Shown in pieces: positions 41,448 to 50,072 of a DNA stretch of 64,000 bases (position 1 is its first letter; each line of letters starts with the position of its first letter). A program made the position numbers and the translations under genes. The DNA comes from DASZFV01 sp036494575 (GTDB lineage Bacteria; Myxococcota_A; Polyangia; Fen-1088). The DNA is taken from the NCBI GenBank assembly GCA_036494575.1, contig DASXOE010000090.1:7477-71476 (forward strand). The letters are read 5' to 3'. Below the pieces are notes generated by a model that saw only the letters and a list, made by a program, of their open reading frames with translations, searched no databases and had not been told where the DNA came from.

Positions 41448-43850
41448 ATGAACGCGACGCGCTGCGACCTCCATTTACACTCTGCCGCGTCGATCGGCAA
41501 CGACGAGTGGTATACGCGATTCTTCGGATGTCCGGAGAGCTACGCCGAGCCCGTCGAGCAGTATGAGCTGTGCAAGACGCGCGGCATGTCGCTCGTCACG
41601 TTGACGGACCACGACACCATCGCGGGCGGGCTCAAGCTCCTCGATCGCCCCGACTTCTTTCTCTCCGAGGAGGTCACCGCCACTTTTCCCGAGAACGGCT
41701 GCATCATGCATGTGCTGGCGTGGAACATCACGCCGGCGCAGCACGATGAGATCCAGGCGCGCCGGCGCGATATCTATCGCCTGTGCGAGTACCTGAACAG
41801 CGCCGGGATCGCGAACGGCCTCGCCCACCCGCTGCTGAGCCCGAACTGGAAGCTGGACGCCGACATCGTCGAGAAGGTCTTGCTGCTCTTTCCGGCGCTC
41901 GAGGGCGTCAACGGGATGACGGATCGGCGCATCGAGCCCGACCTTTCGGTCATCCTCGAGCGCCTCACGCCCGGCGTGATCGCTGCGCTGGCCGCGAAGC
42001 ACGGCCTGCCGGCCTTCGGGAAGACGCCCCACAAGAAGGCGCTCACGGCGGGCTCGGACGACCACGTGCGCCGGCGCAGCGGCACGGTCTACACCGAGAT
42101 CGACGGCGTCGGTCTGGCCCCGACGGCCTTCGTGGCGCGATGCATGGCGGGCGAGGGGAGGCTCGTTGGTCGCCAGGCCCACATCGACACCATGGCGATG
42201 TCCGTAAAGCACACCACCTACCATCACCTCAAGCAGCGGCAGGACGAGAACGGCTACCGCAACCCGTTCGTCGACATGATCGACCTCATTGCGGGCCGGG
42301 ATCCCGAGACGGCCACCGCCAAGGCCGGCAACTCGGGCTCGACCGACGGTGGCACGGCGAGCGGCTTCGTGGCGACTCTCTGCGCTGGCGCCGCGCGCGC
42401 CGCCGTCCCGCCAGGCAAGCCCTACGATCTGCTCGAGGTTCCCGCCGAGCTGACCGAGGCGGACGACGCCCGGGTCATCCGCGCCGTGGGGCGCCTCGCC
42501 GACAAGGTGCTCGAGGGCGCGCTGGGCGATCTCCTCGCGGGCGCGCAGGACTTCGACCTCTACCGGATCTTCGGGGCGCTGCGTGACATGGCGGGCGGCC
42601 TCGTGACGGCGGCGCCGATGTTCTTCGCGGCTGATCACTTCGGCAAGCAGGAGCAAGCCGTGCGGCGCCTGTGGAAGCAATGGACGGCGTTCGAGCTGCC
42701 TCCGCGGCCGGAACGTCTGGGCGTCTTCACCGATTCCCTCGCGCAAGTCGACGGCGTATCGACCTGGTGCAAGCGCTTCCTCGGGCGGGCGCGCGCCGAG
42801 GGACGCGACGTCGTCGTGCCCTACTGTGGCGACCTTCCCGCGCACGTCGAGGATCGGGCGGGCTTCGAGGCCGTCCCCTCGGTGACCTCGTTCACGCTGC
42901 CCATCTACTCGGGCATCAAGTTTCATGTGCCCTCGCTCGTCGAGACGCTTCAGTGGACCTGGCGCGCGGGCGTCTCGCACGTCGAGCTCGCGACGCCGGG
43001 CCCCATGGGCCTCGTGGGGCTGCTCGTCGCCAAGGTTCTGCGTCTGCCCGTGACCGCGAGCTATCACACCGAGGTGCCGGCGCTCATCCAGCCCCTCGGC
43101 GGCAACCTCATGATGGAGAGGGCGGCGCGTCGCTACCTCGCCTGGTTCTATGGGCGCGTCGACCGCGTCTTCGCCTTCTCGGCCGGATCGCGCGACGCGC
43201 TCGTCGACATTGGCGTCGCCGCCGAGAAGGTAGAGGTCATGCCGGTCGCCGTCGATCCGGATGACTTCTCGCCCGCGCATCGTTCGCCCAGAGTCTTCGA
43301 GGTGCTCGATCTCGACGTCGGCGACCGCCCCGTCATCTTGAGCGTCGGGCGCGTCTCCGAGGAGAAGAACCTGCCCGTCATGATCGACGCCGTCGAGCGG
43401 CTCCAGGACCGCCGTCCGGCGCCCGTCCTCGTGCTCGTGGGCGACGGGCCCGAGCGGTCTTGCCTCGAGCAGCGCTGCCGCGGCAAGTCCTTCGTGCGCT
43501 TCGCGGGGCTGCAGGCGGGCGAGATCCTCAAGCAGATCTATGCCTCGGCGCGTGTGTTCATCTTCGCGAGCCGCGTCGACACCCTGGGGCTCGTCAACAT
43601 GGAGGCCATGGCGAGCGGCCTGCCCGTGCTGGTCCCCGACGACGCCTGCATCGCCGAGTTCGTGACGCACGGTCTGTCGGCCGAGTGCTACCCGTTCGGC
43701 GCCGCCGGCCTCGCCACGGCCATCGCCGGCGTGCTCGACGACCCGTCTCGGGCCGCTCGCCTCGGCGCGGGTGGCCGCCAGGCGATGATCGAACGCTGGA
43801 ACGAGGCGTCGTTCTCGCGCATCTGGAAGTCGCTCACGCAGCAGACGTGA
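41448..43850 (+). CDS. PHP-domain / GT4 glycosyltransferase fusion
   Basis: This 800-residue protein fuses two domains. The N-terminal PHP metal-hydrolase part (to about 290) has DLHLHS with H9 and H11, LTDHDT with D54 and H55, GLAHPLL and GSDDH near residue 203. From about 420 to the end it is a GT-B glycosyltransferase of family 4: GVFTDSLAQVDGV, VTASYHTEVP, SVGRVSEEKNLPVMI, VGDGPERS, and SRVDTLGLVNMEAMASG. The latter carries the D-x7-E form seen in MgtA-like mannosyltransferases. It starts behind a recognisable promoter and overlaps the deacetylase gene (GTGA). It likely builds and trims a phosphorylated glycolipid or glycan; donor unknown. Confidence 0.88.
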   Translation: MNATRCDLHLHSAASIGNDEWYTRFFGCPESYAEPVEQYELCKTRGMSLVTLTDHDTIAGGLKLLDRPDFFLSEEVTATFPENGCIMHVLAWNITPAQHDEIQARRRDIYRLCEYLNSAGIANGLAHPLLSPNWKLDADIVEKVLLLFPALEGVNGMTDRRIEPDLSVILERLTPGVIAALAAKHGLPAFGKTPHKKALTAGSDDHVRRRSGTVYTEIDGVGLAPTAFVARCMAGEGRLVGRQAHIDTMAMSVKHTTYHHLKQRQDENGYRNPFVDMIDLIAGRDPETATAKAGNSGSTDGGTASGFVATLCAGAARAAVPPGKPYDLLEVPAELTEADDARVIRAVGRLADKVLEGALGDLLAGAQDFDLYRIFGALRDMAGGLVTAAPMFFAADHFGKQEQAVRRLWKQWTAFELPPRPERLGVFTDSLAQVDGVSTWCKRFLGRARAEGRDVVVPYCGDLPAHVEDRAGFEAVPSVTSFTLPIYSGIKFHVPSLVETLQWTWRAGVSHVELATPGPMGLVGLLVAKVLRLPVTASYHTEVPALIQPLGGNLMMERAARRYLAWFYGRVDRVFAFSAGSRDALVDIGVAAEKVEVMPVAVDPDDFSPAHRSPRVFEVLDLDVGDRPVILSVGRVSEEKNLPVMIDAVERLQDRRPAPVLVLVGDGPERSCLEQRCRGKSFVRFAGLQAGEILKQIYASARVFIFASRVDTLGLVNMEAMASGLPVLVPDDACIAEFVTHGLSAECYPFGAAGLATAIAGVLDDPSRAARLGAGGRQAMIERWNEASFSRIWKSLTQQT

Positions 43851-44617
43851 ACGCGGCGGCGGGCTCGCCGCTGGCGGCCGTCCCGGGGCGTCCCGCGCTG
43901 CTCGTGTCCCTGCACGACGTCTCGCCGCGCACGCTCGCCGACTGCGAGCGTGCGCTCACGCTCCTGCGCGGCGCGAACCTGCCGCCGGCGGCGCTCACCG
44001 TGCTCGCGATCCCGCGTCACGAAGGCGGCGTCGCGCTCGACGAGGACCGGGCGACCGTGCGCTTCCTGCGCGACCTCGCCGACGCGGGCGCGACGCTCGT
44101 CATGCACGGCCTCACGCACCGCATGCCGGGGCGGGCCTGGACGCCTCTCGGCTTCGCCCGCGGACATATTTTCGCGCGCGGTCAGGGCGAGCTTTTGCGC
44201 GCGACGGCCACCGAGGCGGCGCGGGCGCTCGACGAGGGGGCCGCCATCTTGCGCCGCGCCGGCCTCGAGGCGGCGACGCGCGGCTTCGTGCCGCCAGCGT
44301 GGCTGCTCTCGGCGGCGGCGCGCGAGGTCGTCGCGGCCGCGGGCTTCGCCTTCTATGAAACCTTCGCCGGTATCGTTCACGCCGGTCGCGTGCGCGCGCC
44401 TCGCGTCATCGGCTGGGGCTCGCTCAACGCCGTCGAGACGAGGGCGACGGCCTTGTACGCCGAACTGCAGTCGCGCCTGCCCGCCAGCGACACGCGCCTC
44501 GCCGTTCACCCCGCTGACATGCGCCGCCCCTCGCAGCCGCGCGCCGTGGCGCGGGCGCTCGCGCGTCTCGCGGCGCGTACGCGCCCGCTCTCTTACGCGG
44601 CCTACCTCGGCGCCTGA
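43847..44617 (+). CDS. DUF2334 polysaccharide-deacetylase-like protein
   Basis: This 256-residue protein starts at a GTG that overlaps the fusion gene's stop by 4 bases. It has LLVSLHDVSPRT (metal Asp region) near the N-terminus, LVMHGLTHRMPG, GFVPPAWLLS and LAVHPADMRRP. These are DUF2334 motifs, a branch of the NodB deacetylase fold. It lacks a signal peptide, so it may act on a cytoplasmic lipid-linked sugar made by the glycosyltransferase. De-N-acetylation of that sugar is inference from family and coupling. Confidence 0.85.
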   Translation: MNAAAGSPLAAVPGRPALLVSLHDVSPRTLADCERALTLLRGANLPPAALTVLAIPRHEGGVALDEDRATVRFLRDLADAGATLVMHGLTHRMPGRAWTPLGFARGHIFARGQGELLRATATEAARALDEGAAILRRAGLEAATRGFVPPAWLLSAAAREVVAAAGFAFYETFAGIVHAGRVRAPRVIGWGSLNAVETRATALYAELQSRLPASDTRLAVHPADMRRPSQPRAVARALARLAARTRPLSYAAYLGA

Positions 44618-44650
44618 CGCTCTCGGGCGGGGCTGCGTGCCACGCGTCAG
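44614..44650. terminator. Inverted repeat with both stop codons in its arms
   Basis: CTGACGC (44614-44620) and GCGTCAG (44644-44650) are perfect 7-bp arms with a 23-base loop. TGA ends the deacetylase gene and TCA ends the facing lipoprotein gene. It resembles the element at 29084-29103. Confidence 0.4.
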
Positions 44651-45624
44651 CGGCAGTCGGGGGCGCTCGGGAGGCGGCAGATCTTGTTCTGGCACGTCGC
44701 GGGCGGCACGCAGACCGCGTTGCCGCCGCACGTCTCGCCGTCCTGGGCCGGGTTGGCGCACACGCCGCCGGTGAGAAAGCTCGAGCAGGGGGCGACGAAG
44801 CCCACGCAGAGCGTCTTCGAGGCGAGGCTGCAGGCCTCGCCTCCCTTCGCGACCTTGATCGGGTCGCAGACGTGGGTGAGCGGGTTGCAGATGACGCCCT
44901 TGGCCAGATCGCACGCTTGGTCGGAGTCGGTGCACGCGCCGCCCGCGCCGAGCTTGGCCGCGCACTTCGCGCTGCCGTTCATCGTGGGGCAGTAAAGATC
45001 GCTGCGGCAGGGCTGGTTCGGTAGGTTGCAGTCGCCGCCGGGACCCGCCGGCGCGACACACTTCTTGCTCGCGCAGACGAGCCCGCTCACACAGCCGCCG
45101 TCCACCGCGCAATCGCCGCCGGCGGCTTGGCGCGGGCTGCAGACGCCGCAAGCGTCGGTCTTGTTGCAAAACGTGCTCGCGCACTGGAGGTCGGAGCCGC
45201 ACGCCATCCCGTTGACGACGGTGCCGGGCTTGGCCGTACAGACGCTCGGGAAGGTCCCGGCCAGCAGATCGTCGCAGGTCGCGCCGCTGAGCGCCGCGGC
45301 GCAGCTCGCGAGATCGTTTGCCGTACGCGCGATGCCTTCAACGCTCTGGTCCGTCGTGCACGACAGGACGGCGCGCGAGACGCACGTGCTCTTGTCGCCA
45401 TAGAGCACCTGGACGGCGACGGGCGCGCAGGCGTCGAGACTGTTGCACAGCGCAGTTGCGACGTTGGTGCAGCCGTCGGCCGTCGTGAGCGGCGGCCCCG
45501 CCTCCGCGGGCGCGTCGTTGCCGGCGTCCGGCGACGCCGCGGTCACGCCGCCGCACCCGAGCGCCGCCGCCCCGATCCCGACGAGCCCAACCACGCGGTA
45601 CGTCCAGCCCTGGGAATGAGACAT
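44647..45624 (-). CDS. Disulfide-rich lipoprotein
   Basis: This 325-residue protein has AAGGA five bases before the ATG and a lipobox AALGC. The first part has paired cysteines in helical context (ALCNSLDAC, STCVSRAVLSC, LASCAAAL, CDDLL). The second half has dense short loops such as CGSDLQCASTFCN, GGDCAVDGGCVSGLVC, GACTDSDQACDLAKGVIC. This dickkopf-like arrangement is common in Myxococcota. About 34 cysteines would be disulfide-bonded in the envelope. No catalytic motif is seen. Its job is unknown. Confidence 0.8.
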   Translation of the reverse strand: MSHSQGWTYRVVGLVGIGAAALGCGGVTAASPDAGNDAPAEAGPPLTTADGCTNVATALCNSLDACAPVAVQVLYGDKSTCVSRAVLSCTTDQSVEGIARTANDLASCAAALSGATCDDLLAGTFPSVCTAKPGTVVNGMACGSDLQCASTFCNKTDACGVCSPRQAAGGDCAVDGGCVSGLVCASKKCVAPAGPGGDCNLPNQPCRSDLYCPTMNGSAKCAAKLGAGGACTDSDQACDLAKGVICNPLTHVCDPIKVAKGGEACSLASKTLCVGFVAPCSSFLTGGVCANPAQDGETCGGNAVCVPPATCQNKICRLPSAPDCR

Positions 45625-45768
45625 GAGATCCTTTCGCGGCGATAGACACGGCTAGCGTACTCCGCTCGCAAGCCCACCGTATGTGGGCGCACTCACGCCG
45701 TCAAAATCTGGCGTACGGCCTCCGACATCGCCTGACATCTGACATTTGCGCCGCCGCGGGCGCGCCGT

Positions 45769-46455
45769 TCAACCCGCGGCCGGCAGGAGGACGAAGGCCG
45801 CGGCGACGATCGCGATCGAGACGCCGACGAGCAGCCCGTCGGCCCAGCGCGGCGTCGGGCGCGGCCGACGGGCGCGCCCGAAACCAACGGCGCCGCCCAT
45901 GAGCAGGCCGCCGATGTGCGCGGCGTTGTCGACCGCGATCGCGCCGCCCGCCGTCACGGCGAACCCGATGACGAGTACGAAGAGGACGTTCTTGCCGAGC
46001 AGGCGCGCGATCTCGCGCTGCCCCGTGAGCCATGCGAACACCGTGGCGACGCCAAACAGACCCATGATGGCTCCCGATGCGCCCGCGGAGATCTGAGGCC
46101 GGTGGTGGAGGACGGCCAGCATCGTCCCGAGGGCGTTGCCGGCAGCGCCCGTCGCGACATAGGTGGCGAGGAACAGTCCCCGGCCGATGGCGCGTTCGGC
46201 AAGGACGCCGATCTGCGCCAGCACCCACATGTTCATGAAGATGTGGAGGACGTTGACGTGAACGAAGGCCGCCGTGACCCAACGCCAGCTCGGCTCGCCG
46301 ATGGTCGCGCCCGCGGCGTAGAGCGTCCGGCCGTCGAAGCCCGTCGCGAGCGGCAGATGGCCCGACGCGGCAACCATGATCCCGAAGACGAGCACGTTCG
46401 CGACGAGAAGCGCGCAGGTCACGGGGGCCTCGGGCAAGCGGCGAAGCAGGTTCAT
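45769..46455 (-). CDS. Rhomboid intramembrane serine protease
   Basis: This 228-residue membrane protein has six hydrophobic helices. The catalytic serine is in AGASGAIMGLFG and the histidine in NAAHIGGLLMG. The WRWVTAAFVHVNVLHIFMNMW segment, typical of rhomboids, precedes them. ATG 46455 was chosen because family proteins start near the first helix; a GTG at 46521 would add 22 residues. It cleaves single-pass membrane proteins. It is divergent from htrA, 120 bases apart, so two proteolysis genes share a promoter region. Confidence 0.92.
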   Translation of the reverse strand: MNLLRRLPEAPVTCALLVANVLVFGIMVAASGHLPLATGFDGRTLYAAGATIGEPSWRWVTAAFVHVNVLHIFMNMWVLAQIGVLAERAIGRGLFLATYVATGAAGNALGTMLAVLHHRPQISAGASGAIMGLFGVATVFAWLTGQREIARLLGKNVLFVLVIGFAVTAGGAIAVDNAAHIGGLLMGGAVGFGRARRPRPTPRWADGLLVGVSIAIVAAAFVLLPAAG

Positions 46456-46575
46456 GGTCGCGGAATTTTTCACCGGGAACCGCCGGTTATCCAGTTCGAC
46501 GAATCCGAAATCCGGGGGCACCTCGAGGCATCCCGGGTGCTTGACACTTCATCAAAGCGGGTACAAGGACATCCC

Positions 46576-48111
46576 ATGCAGCCACAGCGACAGCCCGACT
46601 CGATTTTCCACCGCATCGCTTCTGCCAGCAAAATCGCGCTTCTGTGCGCGGTCATGGCCGGGGCGGGCTTTTTCTTTCACGGCACGCGTGGCCCAACGCT
46701 GATCGCCGCCGCCGCGGCGGCCAGCACGGCCGTTACGCCGAAGACGGAGGTCCCCAACGAGGCGAGGGCCCTGTCGCACGCCTTCTCGGCCGTCGCCAAG
46801 GCGCTTGGGCCCTCCGTCGTCCGCATCGAGGTCGAGGTGGGCGCCCCGCGCGCCGAGGGACCCCGCGGGGGCCGGCCGGCGCCCGACGACGTCCCGCCCA
46901 TGTTCCGCCACTTCTTCGAATTCGGCCCCGGCGAGGACCTCCCGGGGCCCGGCCCGCAGCACGGCGTGGGCTCGGGGTTCATCATCGACGGCACGGGCGA
47001 CATCATCACGAACCGGCACGTCGTGCAGGGCGCGAGCAAGGTCACCGTGACCATGAACGACGGCAAGGAGTACCCCGCGCGCGTCGTGGGCAAGGACGCC
47101 CAGACCGACGTCGCCGTCGTCCGCCTCGAGAAGGCGCCCGGCAACCTCGCGGTGGCGCGCCTCGGCGACTCAGACAAGCTCGAGGTCGGCGAGTGGGTGG
47201 TCGCCGTCGGCAGCCCGCTCGGCCTCGAGCAGACGATCACGGCCGGCATCGTGAGCGGCAAGGGCCGCACGGGAAAGCACGTCCAGATGTCGGGGAACCG
47301 CGTGCGCGGCTACATCCAGACCGACGCCAAGATCAACCCCGGCAACTCGGGCGGCCCGCTCGTCAACCTCGAGGGCGAGGTCGTGGGCGTCAACACGCTC
47401 ATCCAGGTGGGCGCGGGCGGCGCCTACGGCTTCGCCATCCCCGTCAACGAGGTTCGGCGCGTCGCGCAGACGCTCATCAAGGACGGCCGCGTGCGCTATG
47501 CGTACCTCGGCCTCATGCTGACGAGCGCCAAGGATCTCGACGACGCGCAGCGGGCCAAGCTCGGCAAGAACATCCCCGGGAGCGGCGCCGTCGTCGCCGA
47601 GGTCACGCCGGGCGGGCCGGCGGGCAATTCCGCCATTCGGCCCGGCGATGTCATCGAGGCGGTCGACGGGCAGAGGATCGCGGGCGCCTCGGACGTCGTC
47701 GACTACGTGTCGACGCGTGACATCGGCACGAAGGTGACGCTTCACTACGCGCGCGACGGCAAGGCCGGTCAAACGCAGGTCGTGCTCGGCGAGCTGCCCA
47801 ACGAGGACATGAAGCCGGCCGCGCAGGAGCAGGGCCGCATCGGCATGGCGCTCCAGACGCTCACGCCCGACGTCGCCGACCAGCTCGGCATCGACCGCGG
47901 CACCAAGGGCGCGGTCATCACGGACGTCGTCTCGGGCAGCCCGGCCGAACGCGCGGGCCTCAAACCAGGCGACGTCATCGTGGAAGTTGACCGCGCTCCG
48001 GTCGCCAGCAGCGAGCAAGCCGTCGAGGCGTTGCGTGCTTCGCGCGGAAACGGTGGCCACCTGCTGCGCGTGCGCGGCGCCGGCGGCACCCGCTTCGTCA
48101 CGGTGAAGTAG
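46576..48111 (+). CDS. htrA: HtrA/DegP-family periplasmic serine protease
   Basis: This 511-residue protein starts at ATG 46576 with AAGGA upstream. An N-terminal hydrophobic helix (ALLCAVMAGAGFFF, about 22-35) serves as signal or anchor. The trypsin-like domain has H148 in TNRHVV, D178 in TDVAVV and S258 in GNSGGPL. Two PDZ domains follow (about 320-400 and 420-511), each with a GDVI(E/V) pattern. It degrades or refolds misfolded envelope proteins. Its divergent neighbour is the rhomboid protease. Confidence 0.96.
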   Translation: MQPQRQPDSIFHRIASASKIALLCAVMAGAGFFFHGTRGPTLIAAAAAASTAVTPKTEVPNEARALSHAFSAVAKALGPSVVRIEVEVGAPRAEGPRGGRPAPDDVPPMFRHFFEFGPGEDLPGPGPQHGVGSGFIIDGTGDIITNRHVVQGASKVTVTMNDGKEYPARVVGKDAQTDVAVVRLEKAPGNLAVARLGDSDKLEVGEWVVAVGSPLGLEQTITAGIVSGKGRTGKHVQMSGNRVRGYIQTDAKINPGNSGGPLVNLEGEVVGVNTLIQVGAGGAYGFAIPVNEVRRVAQTLIKDGRVRYAYLGLMLTSAKDLDDAQRAKLGKNIPGSGAVVAEVTPGGPAGNSAIRPGDVIEAVDGQRIAGASDVVDYVSTRDIGTKVTLHYARDGKAGQTQVVLGELPNEDMKPAAQEQGRIGMALQTLTPDVADQLGIDRGTKGAVITDVVSGSPAERAGLKPGDVIVEVDRAPVASSEQAVEALRASRGNGGHLLRVRGAGGTRFVTVK

Positions 48112-48146
48112 CGGGACGCCTCGCCGGCTACGATACTCTCCTCACT

Positions 48147-48179
48147 CGCGCGGGCGTGCCGGCTCCGGTCGCCCGCGCG
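48147..48179. terminator. Strong GC hairpin between htrA and metallophosphoesterase
   Basis: CGCGCGGGCG and CGCCCGCGCG pair perfectly (10 bp) around a 13-base loop. It lies midway between two convergent stops. There is no T tract, but the stem is very stable. Confidence 0.5.
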
Positions 48180-48186
48180 GCGTCAT

Positions 48187-49353
48187 TCACGCCCGCCGCA
48201 GGATGAGCTCGGTGATCTCGGCGGGCGCGCCGAGCCGCATGGGCGGTCCCCAGTAGCCGGTCCCGCGGCTCACGTAGATCTGCGAGGCGCCCTGCCGGTG
48301 GAGGCCCGCGAGGAACGGTTGGGAGAGCCGCACGATGAAGCCGAACGGCCAGATCTGGCCTCCGTGCGTGTGCCCCGAGAGCTGGAGCCCCACGCCGTGG
48401 CGCGCGGCCCCGGCGAAGGAGGCCGGCTGGTGCGCGAGCAAGACGACCTCGCGCGCGGGGTCGCGGCCGCCGAGCGCGCGCGCGAGGGCCTCGTCGTGCG
48501 GCAGGCCCCCGTAACGCTCGGCCGAGCGATCGTCGACGCCCGCCAGATCGAAGCCGTCGACGCCCCCCGTGCCGATCGAGACGCGCTCGTTGCGGAGCAC
48601 GCGAATGCCGAGCCGTCCGAGCTCGGTCATCCACGCTTCGGCGCCCGAGAAATACTCGTGGTTGCCGGTCACGAAATAGACGCCGTGCCGGGCGCGCAGC
48701 TCGCCGAGCGGCGCGACGGCCTCCGCGAGCTCCGCCACGGTGCCGTCGACGACGTCTCCCGTGATCGCGACGAGGTCCGGCCCGAGCGCGTTCGCGCGGC
48801 GCACGACGTCCGCGACGAAGGCGCCGCCTATCGTCGAGCCGACGTGAATGTCGCTGACCTGAACGATGCGCAGCCCGTCATGGACGCGTGGCAGGCGCGC
48901 GAGCGCGACCTCGACGCGCCGGACCGCGACGGGCCCCCGAGCCGCTCGCAACGCCACGGCAGCCAGCCCGCCCGAGAGCGACAGGGCTGCCGTCGCGGCC
49001 AGGCGGGCCGTCGCCAGCCGTCGGCTCGGATCGGCCGGGGCGCCGCTTGCGCGCCGCGTGAACCAGACGACGAGGCGCACGATGTCCGCGCCCACGACCG
49101 CGACCAAGAGCAGGAACATGACGCCCATCCAGATGAAGGCGGGCCAGGCCATGACCCGACCCGCGCTCGGCAGCTTCCGGCCGAGGAGCATCGCGAGCGG
49201 CATCGCCGCGGCCATCAGGACGAGCGCGAAGGTCGCGATGGCGCGCCACGGCGGCGGGAGTTGCGAATCGCGAACGAGCCGAACCCAGAGGTAGTAATGA
49301 ATGCCAACGACGATTGCCAGAATGATGGCAATGAAAATGAGGAAGCGGCTCAT
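48187..49353 (-). CDS. Membrane-bound metallophosphoesterase
   Basis: This 388-residue protein has four hydrophobic helices in about the first 120 residues and a C-terminal calcineurin-like phosphoesterase. Metal ligands are in QVSDIHVGS, AITGDVVDG, VTGNHEYF, LLAHQP and SGHTHGGQIWPF. The layout resembles YaeI/YkuE-type enzymes, which act on phospholipid or lipid A-related diphosphates. The catalytic domain should sit on one face of the inner membrane. Substrate is inferred. It starts about 165 bases from the divergent AT-hook gene. Confidence 0.92.
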   Translation of the reverse strand: MSRFLIFIAIILAIVVGIHYYLWVRLVRDSQLPPPWRAIATFALVLMAAAMPLAMLLGRKLPSAGRVMAWPAFIWMGVMFLLLVAVVGADIVRLVVWFTRRASGAPADPSRRLATARLAATAALSLSGGLAAVALRAARGPVAVRRVEVALARLPRVHDGLRIVQVSDIHVGSTIGGAFVADVVRRANALGPDLVAITGDVVDGTVAELAEAVAPLGELRARHGVYFVTGNHEYFSGAEAWMTELGRLGIRVLRNERVSIGTGGVDGFDLAGVDDRSAERYGGLPHDEALARALGGRDPAREVVLLAHQPASFAGAARHGVGLQLSGHTHGGQIWPFGFIVRLSQPFLAGLHRQGASQIYVSRGTGYWGPPMRLGAPAEITELILRRA

Positions 49354-49517
49354 CGGATGCTCATATTTGGTGCGACGGAGACGCGAATCAAGCCCCGTCG
49401 GAAACGTCGTTGATGCCTCGCAATGACCTCAAACGGGATCTAAATGACGGCTTTGCGGAGCCATTGCGTGGCCTTCCAATCGAGAGTAGTCTGCCGGCCC
49501 ATCAAAGGGGGGATTGA

Positions 49518-49880
49518 ATGGCCAAGAAAGGTTCCGGAGACATACGCAGCATCGTGGGAGACTTCGTCTCGAGGCTCTCGTCGTTGATCGAGCAGGACGC
49601 GGTGACGCGTGCGCGCGCCGTCGTGCTGTCGGCGTTCGGCGTCGGCGGGGGTGGCGGGCGTCGCGGCCCGGGGCGGCCGCCGGGCTCGGGCACCAAGGTC
49701 GCCTCGGGGCGCCGGCAGCGGCGGAAAGGACCGATTCAACTTTGCCCGGTGCCGGGATGCACGAACCGGGCTGCGCCCGTCTTCGGAATGGTTTGCTCGA
49801 AGCACAAGGGCCTGCCCAAGGCGGTCATCAAAAAATATCGCGAGCAGCGGCGCGCCAAGAAGACGGGTCGCAAGAAGTAG
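49518..49880 (+). CDS. Small basic protein with AT-hook-like and CCCH zinc motif
   Basis: This 120-residue protein has a purine-rich AAAGGGGGG site five bases before the ATG. The N-terminus is helical and acidic-polar (SIVGDFVSRLSSLIEQDAV). A Gly-rich stretch leads to RRGPGRPPGSG, an AT-hook-like core GRPP. It is followed by CPVPGC, CSKH: a C-x4-C-x11-C-x2-H arrangement suited to one zinc. The C-terminus is strongly basic (KKYREQRRAKKTGRKK). It should bind nucleic acid. No named family is known to me. Confidence 0.72.
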   Translation: MAKKGSGDIRSIVGDFVSRLSSLIEQDAVTRARAVVLSAFGVGGGGGRRGPGRPPGSGTKVASGRRQRRKGPIQLCPVPGCTNRAAPVFGMVCSKHKGLPKAVIKKYREQRRAKKTGRKK

Positions 49881-50072
49881 CGAAGGCGGCCGGCCGCTCC
49901 ACGGGGGCGGCCCCGGTCCTCCCGTATTTTTCACGGAGGGGTGTGGCGCGGTCGCCACGCAGGGCAGGACGTGCCGGCGCGGACCGACGGAAGATGCCGA
50001 AAACCGAGGCCGCGGGCGCGGACCGGGATTGGCACCGCGGTTGCGTTGCACCAGGCGTCAAGAGGAGGCGCC

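Noticed and set aside
41475..43670. A 731-codon open frame antisense to the PHP-glycosyltransferase
   Set aside because: The plus-strand product has two complete domain signatures; the antisense product is low-complexity with no motif.
46541..46567. TTGACA / TACAAG as the htrA promoter
   Set aside because: The spacer is only 15 bases and the -10 would overlap the AAGGA ribosome site 8 bases before the ATG.
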